Shown here in pieces: positions 1-10,558 of a stretch of DNA of 64,000 nucleotides. The first letter of the stretch is position 1. Each line of letters begins with the position of its first letter. This DNA is from Lunularia cruciata. Taxonomy: Eukaryota > Streptophyta > Marchantiopsida > Lunulariales > Lunulariaceae. Location: the NCBI GenBank assembly GCA_948567375.1, contig OX419757.1:47120001-47184000 (forward strand), given 5' to 3'. Position numbers and translations under genes: made by a program. The notes beneath the pieces were generated by a model. The model worked only from the letters and a program-made list of their open reading frames with translations, was not told the DNA's origin and searched no databases.

Positions 1-1109
1 TACTGGCAATCTTTGTTTTCCGAAGTGGTTTCCACCTCCTCCTCTTCAACAATGTGCCTCTCCATGTTGTTCAAAGATTGCCTGTACGAAGGCCGAGGGC
101 CTCTAGGGAAACGAGTGCGACAATTGGTAGATATGTGCCCAATACGGCCATAATTGTAACAACGGCGTTGTTCTCCTCGAGTCCCTTTTCCTCATGGGAC
201 TCTGTCTCTTTGTTCTTCTACCTGTCCCCGCTCTCCTTGAAGCGGTCGTGCTCCTCGATCCCGGAATTGAAGGTTGCACAATTCTATCGGTACTGGTCCA
301 CCCATGTGTGGCATTTCTGCTTGATAATGTTGAGGTGGAACTACTCCTTCACCTCCACCTAATGCTCTGGCTATTCTTTGCGCACAAGCAATAGCTTCAA
401 TTACAGTGCAAGGGTTTTGCACCATGACTTCTTGGCAAATCCGCTCTTTCAACCCTCATTTGAAATTGTTGAGAGCCTCTGCTGGACTCATGTCGGTGAT
501 TGCGACTTGTAGATCCAGAAATGCCTCCACATACTCTTGTACGCTATTCTTCTGTCTCAATCCCCATAGTCGGGTTCGAGCCATCTGCACAGAATCCACC
601 AATTGGAAATTCTTGAGCAGTCCTTCTTGCATTGCTATCCATGTGACCTCCCTTCTCTCTGCCAGCATGGATCATTCCCAAGCATCATACCATGTGAGGG
701 CTTTATTGGTCAAGTACCCACACGCAAACACTCCTGCAGCATGCTCTGTGATCTCTGTTGAGAACAATCAAAAATATCGATTCATTCTCGAGATCCAATT
801 CTCCACTACTCCCATCGTATGTTGCCCCTTGTAAGGCTCGATGTTGCAGGTCTTTTTCATCCGGAGTTGCAATGTGGCTTCATCGTTGATAGGGTTTGTA
901 GGCACGGGTGCCTCTCCAAGTACTTCAGCCGCAGGTACTGGGTTTTGAGATGGCTCTTCTTCTTGCATGGCTTGATCATTCTTGAGGATCTGCACTTGAC
1001 TTTGCAATGTCTCCATGGTCATCTTAATCTCTCGAAATTCATTCAACATCCCTTGCATTCCTTGCACCAGCTCTTGCAACTGCGGATCCATGGTTCCTGC
1101 AACACCCAA
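1..1109 (-). pseudogene. gag of element A (capsid-like, broken)
   Basis: Minus-strand gag beginning at the ATG near 1091 (MDPQLQELVQ). The N-terminal about 50 residues look helical and Gln/Met-rich. They are followed by a retrotransposon gag core (NSVQEYVEAFLDLQ; MSPAEALNNF) and, past 190, a decayed CCHC knuckle whose second Cys reads Tyr (CYNYG). The reading is interrupted by stops (around 768, 670 and 455) and a frame change near 192. The plus-strand gag at 2437-3075 is a close relative and shows the intact knuckle. In an active element the product would form virus-like particles and bind RNA. This copy cannot make it. Confidence 0.88.
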
Positions 1110-1124
1110 TTGCTAACGTCTCCT

Positions 1125-1554
1125 TCAATACAGAGTCAACATAATCACTCTGGAAGGCGCACAAACTATCGGAACTACCATTGGGACCTCAAAAGCTATC
1201 ACTCGTTGATAATACTCCTCACCAAAATTCCTAACCACAAAATCTCTAAACATCAATTTCAGCCTCACTACATAACGGATTTCTACTTGAGTGTTGAAAG
1301 GGAGAGGATTTGGGACATTCATATCCATATTATCATAATAGAATGTAGATCGTCAAATCCCACTCTCTGTCATATATCACCACAGGTAGAATCACCGGGT
1401 TTGGTGAGTTCATCACTTTGTCCATGAATTCCGCAACAAAGTGATAAACTAGCGATACTCTCATCTGCTCATGCTGGATATACATAACCTTGATGTGGAA
1501 TGGGTTTGAGAATGGAAAGCTAGGTGCGGGAAATTGTCCCCCCGGCGCATCCAT
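1125..1554 (-). pseudogene. Leader ORF between 5' LTR and gag of element A, unknown function
   Basis: A reading frame of about 145 codons precedes gag on the minus strand. It starts at the ATG at 1554 (MDAPGGQFPAPSFPF) and ends near 1125 (VCAPSRVIMLTLY). One frame change at about 1330 splits it. The sequence reads as an ordinary globular protein (VSLVYHFVAEFMDKVMNSPN; FGEEYYQRVIAFEVP), not as a shadow of gag. I do not recognise a domain. Its place between primer-binding site and gag suggests a separate upstream product of the element. It could also be a captured sequence. Confidence 0.6.
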
Positions 1555-1680
1555 CCCATCCGCTTTCTAAAGTCCTTCCTAAGTCTAGCAATTACTCTAT
1601 GTTCTCCACCTCAAATTATTCAGTTTCAGTAGTTCATGCTATTCCAAGAGGGGTGATCCACTCTCTTGGACTAGAACACT

Positions 1681-1693
1681 TGCTCTGATACCA
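1681..1693 (-). promoter_or_regulatory. Primer-binding site (tRNA-iMet type) of element A
   Basis: Read on the minus strand, this is TGGTATCAGAGCA, one base after the LTR end. TGGTATCAGAGC is the classic plant retrotransposon primer-binding site complementary to the 3' end of initiator tRNA-Met. Its place fixes the LTR end and the orientation of element A. Confidence 0.9.
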
Positions 1694-1694
1694 T

Positions 1695-2436
1695 TGTAAT
1701 ACTTCGAGGACAAGAGAAGAGAGAAAACACAGATTGCACACTCAAACATTCGATGCCCCAAGGGAGCACCTTCTCTTTATTATATAGACAAAGAGGATCT
1801 CCTCCAAAGAAGCTCCACCATAGGATTAGGGACACAGATAGGTGACATGTCAGCAAGCTCCACCCTTGGATTACTTACTTGGATGAGTGACCTGTCTGGT
1901 CCAGGTCCTATCTGGTTGGTCAAACAAGCTTTGACCAAAGGGAATCTTTTAGGGAATCTTCCTATAGGAATCTCAAAATCACATGAGTAAGGTACCACTA
2001 GAAAGCTCTCGACGAGACAAACCAGGGGGGAGGGAAGGCCAGCCTATCCTTTGTTGGGAGGGGGGGAATCTGCACATTTTCGAGGCCTAATTCATCCGTT
2101 TAGGCCTCCAAAATTGCCTTCAAAGATTTCAAGCATATTTTGGTTCCTACTCTATTAGTAGAAGTCCCCTTTTGGTGATACCTCTTTCTGATCTGTTTAG
2201 TCCATCATGTGTAACATCCTTCCATATGTTACCAAACCAATTCTCACCTTTAAATCATATGTCTAGCTATTGGTTCTAAGGTTCTCAAGTCTATTTCGGT
2301 TTCTGCCCTATTAGTAGAAGTACTCTTTTGGTGATACTTCTATTTGATCTATTTTGACCATCATGTATAACATCATTCTAGATGTTACCAAACCGAATTT
2401 CACATCTAGATCATATGGCTAACCCTTGGTATTACA
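1695..2436 (-). repeat. 5' LTR of element A
   Basis: 742-bp LTR in minus orientation with TG...CA ends (tgtaatac... / ...gtattaca). It matches the LTR at 6504-7249 along its whole length with scattered differences. The TATA-like tctttattatatag stretch lies near 1775-1790 (plus coordinates). Confidence 0.92.
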
Positions 2437-3075
2437 CATGGACAACAATGCAAGAAGGACTACTGAAGAATTTCCAATTGGTGGATTTTGTACAAATGGC
2501 TCAAACCCGACTATGGGGATTGAGACAGAAGAATAGCGTACAAGAGTATGTGGAGGCATTTCTGGATCTACAAGTCGCAATCACCAACATGAGTCCAGCA
2601 GAGGCTCTCGACAATTTCAAACAAGGGTTGAAAGAGCGGATTTGCCAAGAAGTCATGGTGCAAAACCCTCACACGGTATTTGAAGCTATTGCTTGTGCGC
2701 AAAGAATAGTAGGAGCATTAGGTGGAGGTGAAGGAGTAGTTCCACCTCAACATTATCGGGCAGAAATGCCACACATGGGTGGACCAATACCGATGGAATT
2801 GGGCAACCTTTGATTCCGGGATCGAGGAGCACGGCCGCTTCAAGGGGAGCGGAGACGGGTAGACAAACGAAGAGATGGAGTCCCACAAGGAGAAGGGACT
2901 CAAGGAGAACAACGCCGTTGTTACAATTGTGGCCGTATTGGGCACATATCTACCAATTGTCGCACTCGCTTCCCTAGAGGCCATCGGCCTTCGTACAGGC
3001 GATCTTTGAACAACATGGAGAGGCACATTGAAGAGGAGGAGGTGGAAACCACTTCGGAAAAAAAAGATCGCTAGT
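2437..3075 (+). pseudogene. gag fragment of element B with CCHC zinc knuckle
   Basis: Gag core (QEGLLKNFQLVDFVQ; SVQEYVEAFLDLQVAIT; MSPAEALDNF) followed, after a stop at about 2814, by a basic region and a complete CCHC knuckle (CYNCGRIGHISTNC, CX2CX4HX4C, about 2926-2967). The N-terminus of gag is missing because the adjacent element A lies at this point. The downstream end is acidic (EEEEVETTSE), as in the minus-strand copy. Confidence 0.9.
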
Positions 3076-3142
3076 AAATGTACCTCACGACCTTACTGGC
3101 TTAATAAGGAAGCAGAGAAGCAAGGGAAGGAAGAAGAATAAT

Positions 3143-3608
3143 GCGCAAAGATTGCAAAGGCAACCTCACAATTGATTGTCGTGAATGGAATCCTAGAAGG
3201 TAATCAAGTGAGAGTATTAATAGATCTAAGAGCAATAGAGAATTTCTTGTCTCGCTTTGTTGCAATAAGCTTGTGAATGGATCTAGAGAGAGATAGAAGT
3301 GAAGAAGTAGAGTTACCAAATGGGCAAACAAAGAGGATTCAATCATTACCTAGACGGGTAACTCTCTCTGTAGGAGAATATCAGGAAGTAATAGAGTGGC
3401 AAGTGATACAGTTAGCCCATTATGATGCAATTTTAGGCATGCCATGGATGGAGCAATACAATCCAATGGTGGATTGGAGGAAGAAAGTAGTGAGAACCCA
3501 CCAATGGTCAGTCATTGGGGTTAAAGAAAAATCACACAAGCAGAAACTGCCTCTATATGTCGTAGGGACGACAACTATCTGTAAGACGGATAGATGTTTT
3601 ATGGGCTA
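3143..3608 (+). pseudogene. Aspartic protease region of element B
   Basis: The region reads VVNGILEGNQVRVLIDLRAI, then after a stop LPNGQTKRIQSLPRRVTLSV and DAILGMPWMEQYNP. The ILGMPW motif is the conserved C-terminal part of chromoviral retropepsins. The active-site triad expected as D-S/T-G reads D-L-R, so the catalytic motif is lost. It sits between gag and RT as usual. Confidence 0.82.
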
Positions 3609-5040
3609 ATAAGAGAAGTCTAGAGTGCACAACTAGTTGGACAAATTCCTGAGAAATTGAAGGATGTGGTGGATGAGTTTCAAGATGTCTTTCCCGATGA
3701 TCTACCCTTAGGATTACCACCTAAAAGGCAAGTAGATCACAAAATAGAGACACTCCCAAGGAAGATACCTCCTTGTAAGGCCCCATATCGCCTATCACTT
3801 CATGAGTTGGAAGAGTGTAAGACTCAAATTGAGAAGATGCTACAGAAAGAGTTCATCAAACCTAGCGTATCACCATATGGGGCCCCTGTCTTGTTTGAGA
3901 AGAAGAAGGATGGTACAATGCGCATGTGCAATGACTATCGAGGTCTCAATCAGCAAACAATGAAGAACAAATACCCCTTACCTTGCATGGATGACCTGTT
4001 TGATCAACTCCATGGAGCGAGATACTTCACCAAATTGGACTTGCGGAGCGGTTACAATCAAATCCGAATTGCAGAGGAGGATGTGTACAAAATTGCCTTT
4101 TGAACCAAGTATGGCCACTTTGAGTATCTTGTGATGCCTTTTGGCCTCACCAATGCGCCTGCCACTTTCATGAGCCTAATGAATGACATATTTTGTCCAT
4201 ACTTGGATAAGTCTGTTATCGTCTTCTTGGATGATATCTTAGTATATAGTAGCACGATGACAAAACACAAACAACATCTACGAGAGGTCCTCCAGATTCA
4301 AAGATAGAATCAGTTGTATGCCAGAATCTGTGTGAGTTTCGCAAGTCTGAAGTAGACTACTTAGGGCATAGAGTAAGTGCAGAGGGCATTCAAGTATTGA
4401 TAGATAAAATAGAGGTCATTCAAAAACGGAGTGCCCCAGAAGATCAGACTCAACTTAAGAGCTTCTTGGGGTTGACGGGATTCTATTGTAGATTTGTCAA
4501 GGCCTTCTCTAAGGTTGCACAGCCTTTAACGGCACTACTTGGCAAGGGGAAGAAGTGGACATGGGGAACTACACAAGAGTTGGCCTTTCAAGAATTGAAG
4601 GCTGCCTTGCTACATGCACTAATCTTGAAGTGGTATGACCCAAAATGTCCAATCAAGTTGGCTATAGATGCATCAGGCGTAGCAATAGGAGCAGTCCTAC
4701 AACAAGAGTGGCATGAAGGATGGCATCCAATTGCATATTTCTCTCAAAAGTTGTTACCGGCAGAGTGCAACTACCACACCACAGAATGAGAAGAGTTGGC
4801 CATCGTTCTAGCAACCAAGCATTGGAAGCACTACCCGGGCGAGAAGGCATTTGTAATAGAGATAGACCACAAACCTCTAGTCTACCTCAAGATGCAGAAG
4901 GATCTATCTTGTCGCCAAATTCAGTGGGCAGAGTGGTGACAACGCTTCAACATGACAATCACCTACGTGGAAGGTAAAGAAGCAACTTGCAGATGCATTC
5001 ACCCGTATGCCAATGGCCAACAACTTGGTGGTAGAGGTTA
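3609..5040 (+). pseudogene. Reverse transcriptase-RNase H of element B
   Basis: RT motifs are easy to see: [44 protein letters not shown] and the catalytic FLDDILVYS (about 4212-4240). The connection reads SFLGLTGFYCRFVKAFSKVA. RNase H follows (AIDASGVAIGAVLQQEW, IEIDHKPLVYLK). Stops at 4101 (former Arg), 4787 and 4936 (a Trp in relatives) and small frame changes near 4300 and 4980 break it. As in other Ty3/gypsy elements it would copy the element RNA in the particle. Confidence 0.92.
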
Positions 5041-5129
5041 AGATTAACCCTGAATTTTAGCAAGAGATTCTAGCTGCTACAAAAACTGATCCACAAATTG
5101 TAGAAGCGCAATCATCCAAAGGTATCACC

Positions 5130-6030
5130 AGCACCCAAGGACTCACCTTTTAGGAGGGCCGATTGTGGATCCCAAATGTCCCAGAATTACGCACCACCAT
5201 TCTAGCGGAATGTCATGATTTGGCCATTGCAGCTCATGTTGGAGTGGACAAGACCTTGGAGGCAGTCAAGCGCCATTACTATTAGCCCAAGATGAGCAAC
5301 AACATGATGGACTATGTGCATAGCTGCCTACTTTGTCAATAGAACAAAGCTTCTAATCAAGCTCCTGCAGGGCTCCTTCAACCTCTCCCCACTCCTACCC
5401 AACGTTGGGAACAAGTGAGTATGGATCTCGTTTGTGAATTACCCAAGACCACCTCAGGGTTTGACTCCATTGTGGTCTTTGTGGACCGGCTCAGCAAAAT
5501 GATTCATGTACGCCCTACCACCAAGGAGGTCCACAACTAGCTCAACTATACTAAGATGAAGTCTTTGCTCACCATGGCTTGTCTAGAGTACTCCTCACCG
5601 ATAGAGGCACCCAATTCACCAGTTCGTTTTGGTGAACACTCTTTGGTTTCTTCAAAACCAAGTTGGCCATGTCTACAGCTTACCACCCACAAGCAGATGG
5701 CCAAACAGAGCGGGCTAATTGCACCATTGAAGACATATTACGCGGCTTCACCTTAGAAGAGCAAGAGAGGTGGGACACCCTACTACAGTTGGTGGAATTT
5801 GCTTACAACAATTCAGTGAATGCCTCCACCCAGGTCACTCCATTCTTCCTCATGTATGGTGAGCATCCCTTCACACCTTCTAGCTTGATGAAGATCCGTC
5901 TAGTGACTACCAAGGTTGATGCAGTCAACACATTTGTTCCTAGAATCCAACAAGGTGTGGAGAGCGCCAAGCACAGGTTATAAATTGCGCAAAATCAACA
6001 AAAGCAGTATGTTGATGCACACCGTAGGCA
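5130..6030 (+). pseudogene. Integrase core of element B
   Basis: The HHCC zinc domain (AHVGVDKTLEAVKRHYY then CLLCQ) precedes the DDE core: VSMDLVCELPKT, IVVFVDRLSKMIHV, LTDRGTQFTS, then STAYHPQADGQTERAN carrying the catalytic Glu. Further on, TLEEQERWDTLLQLVEFAYN and FFLMYGEHPF are typical gypsy integrase sequence. Stops (for example at 5283, 5339 and 5537) and frame changes mark decay. Confidence 0.9.
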
Positions 6031-6031
6031 C

Positions 6032-6490
6032 ATGGAGTTCAATGTTGGGGATCAAGTATGGCTATCAACAACCAACCTCACATTAGTTGGATCTCGTAAG
6101 CTCAGACCTTGTTTTATTGGGCCTTTCTCGATTCTTTGTCGCATCGGCGTTGTGGCCTATCACCTTGAGCTACCACCACACATGAAGATCCATCTAGTCT
6201 TCCATGTCTCCCTATTATGCAGATATGCTCCCCGATCAGGCCAAGGTCTTTCCACACAGGACATTCGACCTTGTCCGACAGTCATTGATGGCATAGAGGA
6301 ATATGAAGTGGAGCGGATTCTCCAAAAATGCATGCGTGGTACTCGACATCCACAGGTGGAATATCTAGTACAATGGAAAGGTTACCCCCTCTATGAAGCA
6401 ACTTGGGGACCCGCTGCCAATTTGGCACATGCACCGGTGTTGGTGCAAGCATTTGAGCAACAATTGCACAACGAGAACGTTGCATCTTAA
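6032..6490 (+). CDS. Integrase C-terminus with chromodomain, element B
   Basis: An uninterrupted frame of 152 codons. It begins with the integrase C-terminal GPY/F-type module (FNVGDQVWLSTTNL, KLRPCFIGPFSIL, HLVFHVSLL) and ends in a chromodomain (YEVERILQKC, QVEYLVQWKGYPLYEATWGP). In chromoviruses the chromodomain steers integration to chromatin marked by histone modifications such as H3K9 methylation. The stop is directly followed by the polypurine tract. Only this segment of B is still open, but it is not an independent gene. Confidence 0.88.
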   Translation: MEFNVGDQVWLSTTNLTLVGSRKLRPCFIGPFSILCRIGVVAYHLELPPHMKIHLVFHVSLLCRYAPRSGQGLSTQDIRPCPTVIDGIEEYEVERILQKCMRGTRHPQVEYLVQWKGYPLYEATWGPAANLAHAPVLVQAFEQQLHNENVAS

Positions 6491-6503
6491 AAGGAGGGAG
6501 GTC
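6489..6503 (+). promoter_or_regulatory. Polypurine tract of element B
   Basis: aaaaggagggaggtc lies immediately before the LTR start at 6504. It overlaps the end of the chromodomain frame's stop codon. It is the expected primer for plus-strand DNA synthesis. Confidence 0.88.
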
Positions 6504-7249
6504 TGTAATACCAAGGGTTAGCCATATGATCTAGATGTGAAATTTGGTTTGCTAACATCTAGAATGATGTTATACATGATGGTCAAAATAGATCAAATAG
6601 AAGTATCACCAAAAGAGTACTTCTACTAATAGGGCAGAAACCGAAATAGACTTGAGAACCTCATAACCAATAGCTAGACATATGATTTAAAGGTGAGAAT
6701 TGGTTTGGTAACATTTGGAAGGATGTTACACATGATGGACTAAACAGATCAAAAAGAGGTATCACCAAAAGAGGACTTCTACTAATAGAGTAGGAACCAA
6801 AATATGCCTAAAATCTTTGAAGGCAATTTTGGAGGTCTAAATGGATGAATTAGGCCTGAAAAATGTGCACATTCCTCCCCCCCCCCCAAATGGAGGAAAG
6901 GCTGGCCTTCCCTCTCCACTTCTTTGTCTTGTCGAGAGCTTTCTAGTGGTACCTTACTCATGTGATTTTGAGATTCCTATAGGAAGATTCCCTAAAAGAT
7001 TCCCTCCGGTCAAAGCTTGTTTGACCAACCAGATAGGACCTATACTAGACAGGTCACCCATCCAAGTAATTAATCCAAGGGTGGAGCTTGCTGACATGTC
7101 ACCTATCTGTGTCCCTAATCCTATGGTGGAGCTTCCTTGGAGGAGATCCTCTTTGTCTATATAATAAAGAGAAGGTGCTCCCTTGGGGCATCGAATGTTT
7201 GAGTGTGAAATCTATGTTTTCTCTCTTCTCTTGTCCTTGGAGTATTACA
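6504..7249 (+). repeat. 3' LTR of element B
   Basis: 746 bp, TG...CA ends (tgtaatacc / gtattaca), bounded by the polypurine tract. U3 contains a degenerate direct duplication of about 156 bp. Each half carries catatgat, gatgttayacatgatgg and tatcaccaaaagag (first half from about 6523, second from about 6679). A TATA-like tatataataaa is at 7158-7168, about 90 bp from the end. A run of 11 C lies near 6877. The base following the LTR starts C copy 1. Confidence 0.92.
7158..7168 (+). promoter_or_regulatory. TATA-like box in LTR of element B
   Basis: tatataataaa in the 3' part of the LTR, the normal place for the U3/R promoter. The same motif is kept in the other two LTR copies in the window. Confidence 0.6.
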
Positions 7250-9060
7250 ATGCGGTGGAGCATAATAAGATGGTGTTGCATTTCCATCCCAACTTAAGAA
7301 GAGATGTCGATGCGGAGGAGCAGCAATACATTCTTTAGATCAGGAGTAGTGATGAGTACTATGCGTAGATGGGGCAAAGTGTGCCATTGGAAGTAAGTAC
7401 TCCGAAGTCAAAGAAGAGGAGTCGACAAGGAGAAGAAGAAGAAGAAGAGAAAGCGAGACCTTGGAAGGCTAGAAGGGTAAACCCAAGGAAAAAACTAGTG
7501 TTAGTCACGTCGTCGGACAAAGAATTGGAATGCAAAGCCAAGTGCAAGTCCAAAGATTTGGAAAGGGAGGAAGAACGTGAGTTCACACTTCAGAGTGGAG
7601 ACATGAGTAGTGATAGCAAAAATGGAGTGGAGATGAAATTGGTACCCAAAGAAGAGGAAGCCAAGATGGAGACGGAGGAGAAAAATAACTCAAAATTGGA
7701 AGACAAAGCTCTAGAGCAAGAGGAGAAGAGAGTTACAATTTAGAGAGGAGTTTGTTCCAAACGGAAGGTGGAGTATGAGGTGGGGCTGAGTAAGGTAAGA
7801 GAAGAGGAGGATGGAAGTTTAGGGAGCAAAGAATCCATACCCATAAGGCGACTGTGGCTTAGAAGGCAAGTGTTGAGTGAGGAAGAGGTGAAGAAGGAGA
7901 TAAGTCCACAAGTCGAGGTAACTCCGAGTGAAGGAGTAGAGTATCTGCATGAGGTTGTGTGCCTGTTGTTAGTGAAGTTAGAGCACAAGAAGAGGGAGAT
8001 GCAGTCAAAGTGTCCGAAGATGAAGACTGTGTTGCAAGTGAGCTTGATTAGAAGAAGAGAACTCATAATTAAAGAAGAGTATAATCCAAGGTGAGGAAGA
8101 AAGGGAAGTACTACAAGTAGATGCAATAGTATAGAATCAAGTGATTGAGAATTTGAAGAAAGAAGCAAAGAATAGGGAGGAACTCATAGAACAGAGTGAC
8201 ATAGCGAGGGAAAGACAAGTAGTTGAGTATGAAATCTTGAAGCAGCAGTTTGCTGATTTGAGATTATAAATTATCCATGCTATGGCAAGAGTAGTAGAGA
8301 AAGAGCAAGAGCTTGATAGGGTGATGGAGAGTGTAGAAGAGAAGAAGCAGCTCTGGCAAAGAGAGTTGACAGTGAGATATAAAGAGGAAGAAAGGTTGAG
8401 AGAGTTCCTTCACAATCAGGAGGAGAAGATTGTGTAAAAGGAGAAGGAGAAGAAAATTGTGAAAGCCAAGTTCAAAGCGGAATTGGCAATGTATAGAGAA
8501 GATTGGCTTGCAGATCAAGAACAAGAGAGGAAAATGAGATTGGAGCCATTGAAGGAGATTGTGATCAAGATGAATGCGATGCTAAGTATAGAGGCCAGCG
8601 TGCGCATTGAAGAAACAAGACTGTACAAGTTGAAGTTGTTGGTGCAGGAGACGAGGAGGAGAAATCCAAAGGATAAAGATTTGAATGCCTTGTTGATCAG
8701 TCTCAGAACTCGTGTAGATAGAAAGATATTGGAAGTAGAAAACAATATCACAATTAGATTAGATTTAGTTAAGTTAGAGATAGATAAACTTCAAAAGGAT
8801 CTAAGAGCAAAATCCAAAGTATACAACATAGGAGTGTAGATGTCTTTGGAGTTACCATCAGAGGTATTGGAGAAGAGAGGGTCAGGAGATAAGGAGTTAG
8901 ATAGATTACCCACTAGTGGAATTGCAGATCAAGAAAGAGAACTGTTAGGATTAGTAGAGGAGTTAGGAGTTATGAAACCCGAGGACATAGTAGTAGTGAG
9001 TGAAGCTACTTTGGGATTGGGTTTGAAAGCCAAGGAAGAAGTAGACATCGGATCGGATTA
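7250..9060 (+). pseudogene. C-family protein, copy 1: acidic/coiled-coil part, broken
   Basis: The region starts inside the conserved N-terminal part (HFHPNLRRDVDAEEQQYIL), passes a Lys/Glu/Ser-rich acidic linker (about 7370-7740), then a long Glu/Lys/Leu/Arg heptad-like coiled coil (about 7768-8830), and ends in an acidic tail. Stops and frame changes near 7337, 7742, 8090, 8267 and 8437 break it. It keeps codons that are stops in copy 2, for example the Trp in KKQLWQREL (about 8350), which helps reconstruct which stops are secondary. I recognise no catalytic domain. Confidence 0.75.
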
Positions 9061-9855
9061 GTAATAGATTTGAGATTTGAAGAGGCAAATATGAAGAGGT
9101 GTATTGTCATTTCGGATCTGTAGGTTAGGAGTTGTTGTAGAACGGTATTTTTGTTAGAACTGTCATTTGCTTCACTATTTAAGAGTGGCATTTGTAGGAA
9201 AATGTTTTTCAGTGCTCATTATTTCTAAGAATAGATAAAGCTAAGTGTTGTGAAATAGTGCTCGTCGCTTGAGCTAAATTTTGAATATCAACGTTGTGCT
9301 TGTGTTTGTGAGTGTGTAGAGAAATTTGAAATGCAAATCAATGTGCTTGTTGGATGTTGGATTCCGCAACCTTGATCTTTACTCTATGTGTTTGATCCTA
9401 AGTGAAGTGTAATTGAAGCAATGCCTTGAAAAATTTGAGAGGAATTGTAGTGTTGGTAGTATTCTACATTTGTGAGTGTAGTGTGAAGTTGATGTGAAGC
9501 AATTTTGATCAAGGAAGTTGTGCCTTTAGTGGAAGGGTGGAACACAATTCTAAGGCAAAGTTGTTTTGCAGTGAAGTGCCATTTTTGGGAGAGCCTAAAT
9601 CATCACAATCAAGATTGTTTGGAAAGATTTGATGGAGTTGTGATTAAGTGTGACAAATTATCGTGACAAGACTGTGAGTTAGTACTTGTAACTCTCTTTT
9701 GGATGTGGTTTCTACTTGAGAGATTAAAGACGCAACCAAGAAGAACTGAAGTTGTTACTTTGACTTCATATTTGGAAATATCTGACCAGTATCTCTATGG
9801 GAACAAACTTTACTTACCTGATTACCGCAAAAGTGATATTTGCCGGGTTATCACA
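9061..9855 (+). other. Non-coding 3' tail of C copy 1
   Basis: About 795 bp without an ORF, matching 53082-53875. It holds ctatttaagag (9175-9185) in a promoter-like position and ends in ttatcaca. If C is an LTR, this would be the promoter/R/U5 part. Confidence 0.7.
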
Positions 9856-10558
9856 CCATAGTAGGAATATTATTAGGAGATAGAATTTTTCTTTTGGGGT
9901 AGGTTGCTGGTATATAAGTAGGCTTATGCTATTGAGTGGAAGTTTGGTAAATCTCCTAGTTTTATATTCTAGATTATGGTGACTCTGGGAATGACTTATC
10001 TAGTCCATTCTTTTGAAGAGAACACAAATTAGGAGATTAGATGTTGGTAAGCAAAGGGAGGGGTTTAATGTAATCATGGGGCCATAGACTGAAGTAATTT
10101 CCAATCATGGGTATAAGAGCTATTCCATATGATTTCCTACTTGATAGATCAAGCATCATGTATGATAAAGAAAATCCATTCTATACATTCTTATGGTTGA
10201 GTGTTGAATCTAATCTCAAGATTTTAAATGTGTTATGTGTGTAGGAGTGCTCCTTGATATGCTTAATGAATTCTTATCTAAACCATAAGATGCTTCTCAA
10301 CATGGCTTGTAGAAACTTGAGGTTGATAACCAAGGAGGTTGAAGGGCTCATGGGAGATAGACTTGCAAGCCATTTTCTAGGTTAAGTATCCAAGGGTGAA
10401 CCGAGTTCAAGAGTAGAGTTTTGATTGCTATGAGAAATCTACATGTAGTTTCTCCTCAAGCCAAGAGAAGGCGCCAACTGGGTATGCAAGGATTGTCTTG
10501 CAATTCCTTCCTCTTGTAGCATCCCATACTCTCAATTATGGGATTGGTCAAACCAGCC
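9856..10558 (+). other. Gene-free stretch, possible LTR/leader of the next gypsy fragment
   Basis: No ORF. tatataagtaggc (about 9910) looks like a TATA box. The stretch leads into acatttttggcaccgc (about 10559), which resembles the ttttggcgccgttgcc leader motif found before gag in several plant gypsy families. The LTR assignment is weak because no second copy is in the window. Confidence 0.35.

Larger units (their letters stand above)
1..2436 (-). mobile_element. Ty3/gypsy chromovirus element A (5' part, runs off left edge)
   Basis: Read on the minus strand, this stretch has the order 5' LTR (2436 to 1695), primer-binding site, a leader ORF, then gag running off the window. The LTR is clearly the same family as the plus-strand LTR at 6504-7249 and the solo LTR at 38030-38774. 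The outer LTR boundary (2436) abuts the interior of the gag of a plus-strand relative, so A appears to have inserted into that relative in opposite orientation. The bases right after the LTR (catgg, 2437-2441) should be one half of a target duplication whose partner lies outside the window. Protease and polymerase parts would lie to the left and are not visible. Confidence 0.9.
2437..7249 (+). mobile_element. Ty3/gypsy chromovirus element B, 5' truncated by insertion of A
   Basis: Plus-strand element in canonical gypsy order: gag, protease, RT, RNase H, integrase with chromodomain, polypurine tract, 3' LTR. The part 5' of mid-gag is missing because element A begins exactly at 2436/2437. The element ends at 7249, and the sequence after it is C copy 1, so B had inserted into C. 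Multiple stops and frame changes show it is dead. The chromodomain places it in the chromovirus branch of Ty3/gypsy. Confidence 0.92.
7250..9855 (+). mobile_element. C-family repeat, copy 1 (3' part; 5' part cut by element B)
   Basis: From 7250 the sequence aligns by eye with 51286-53875 (C copy 2) and, reverse-complemented, with C copy 3. The 3' end is the shared ...ggttrtcaca at 9855, followed by ccata as the expected target duplication. The 5' half lies beyond the B insertion and is not in the window. It comprises a decayed coding region (to 9060) and a non-coding tail (9061-9855) with a TATTTAAG box at 9175-9185. Confidence 0.85.

Noticed and set aside
1681-1693. tgctctgatacca could be read as the 3' end of a tRNA gene on the plus strand
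   Set aside because: No cloverleaf surrounds it. It is the reverse complement of a primer-binding site at an LTR end.
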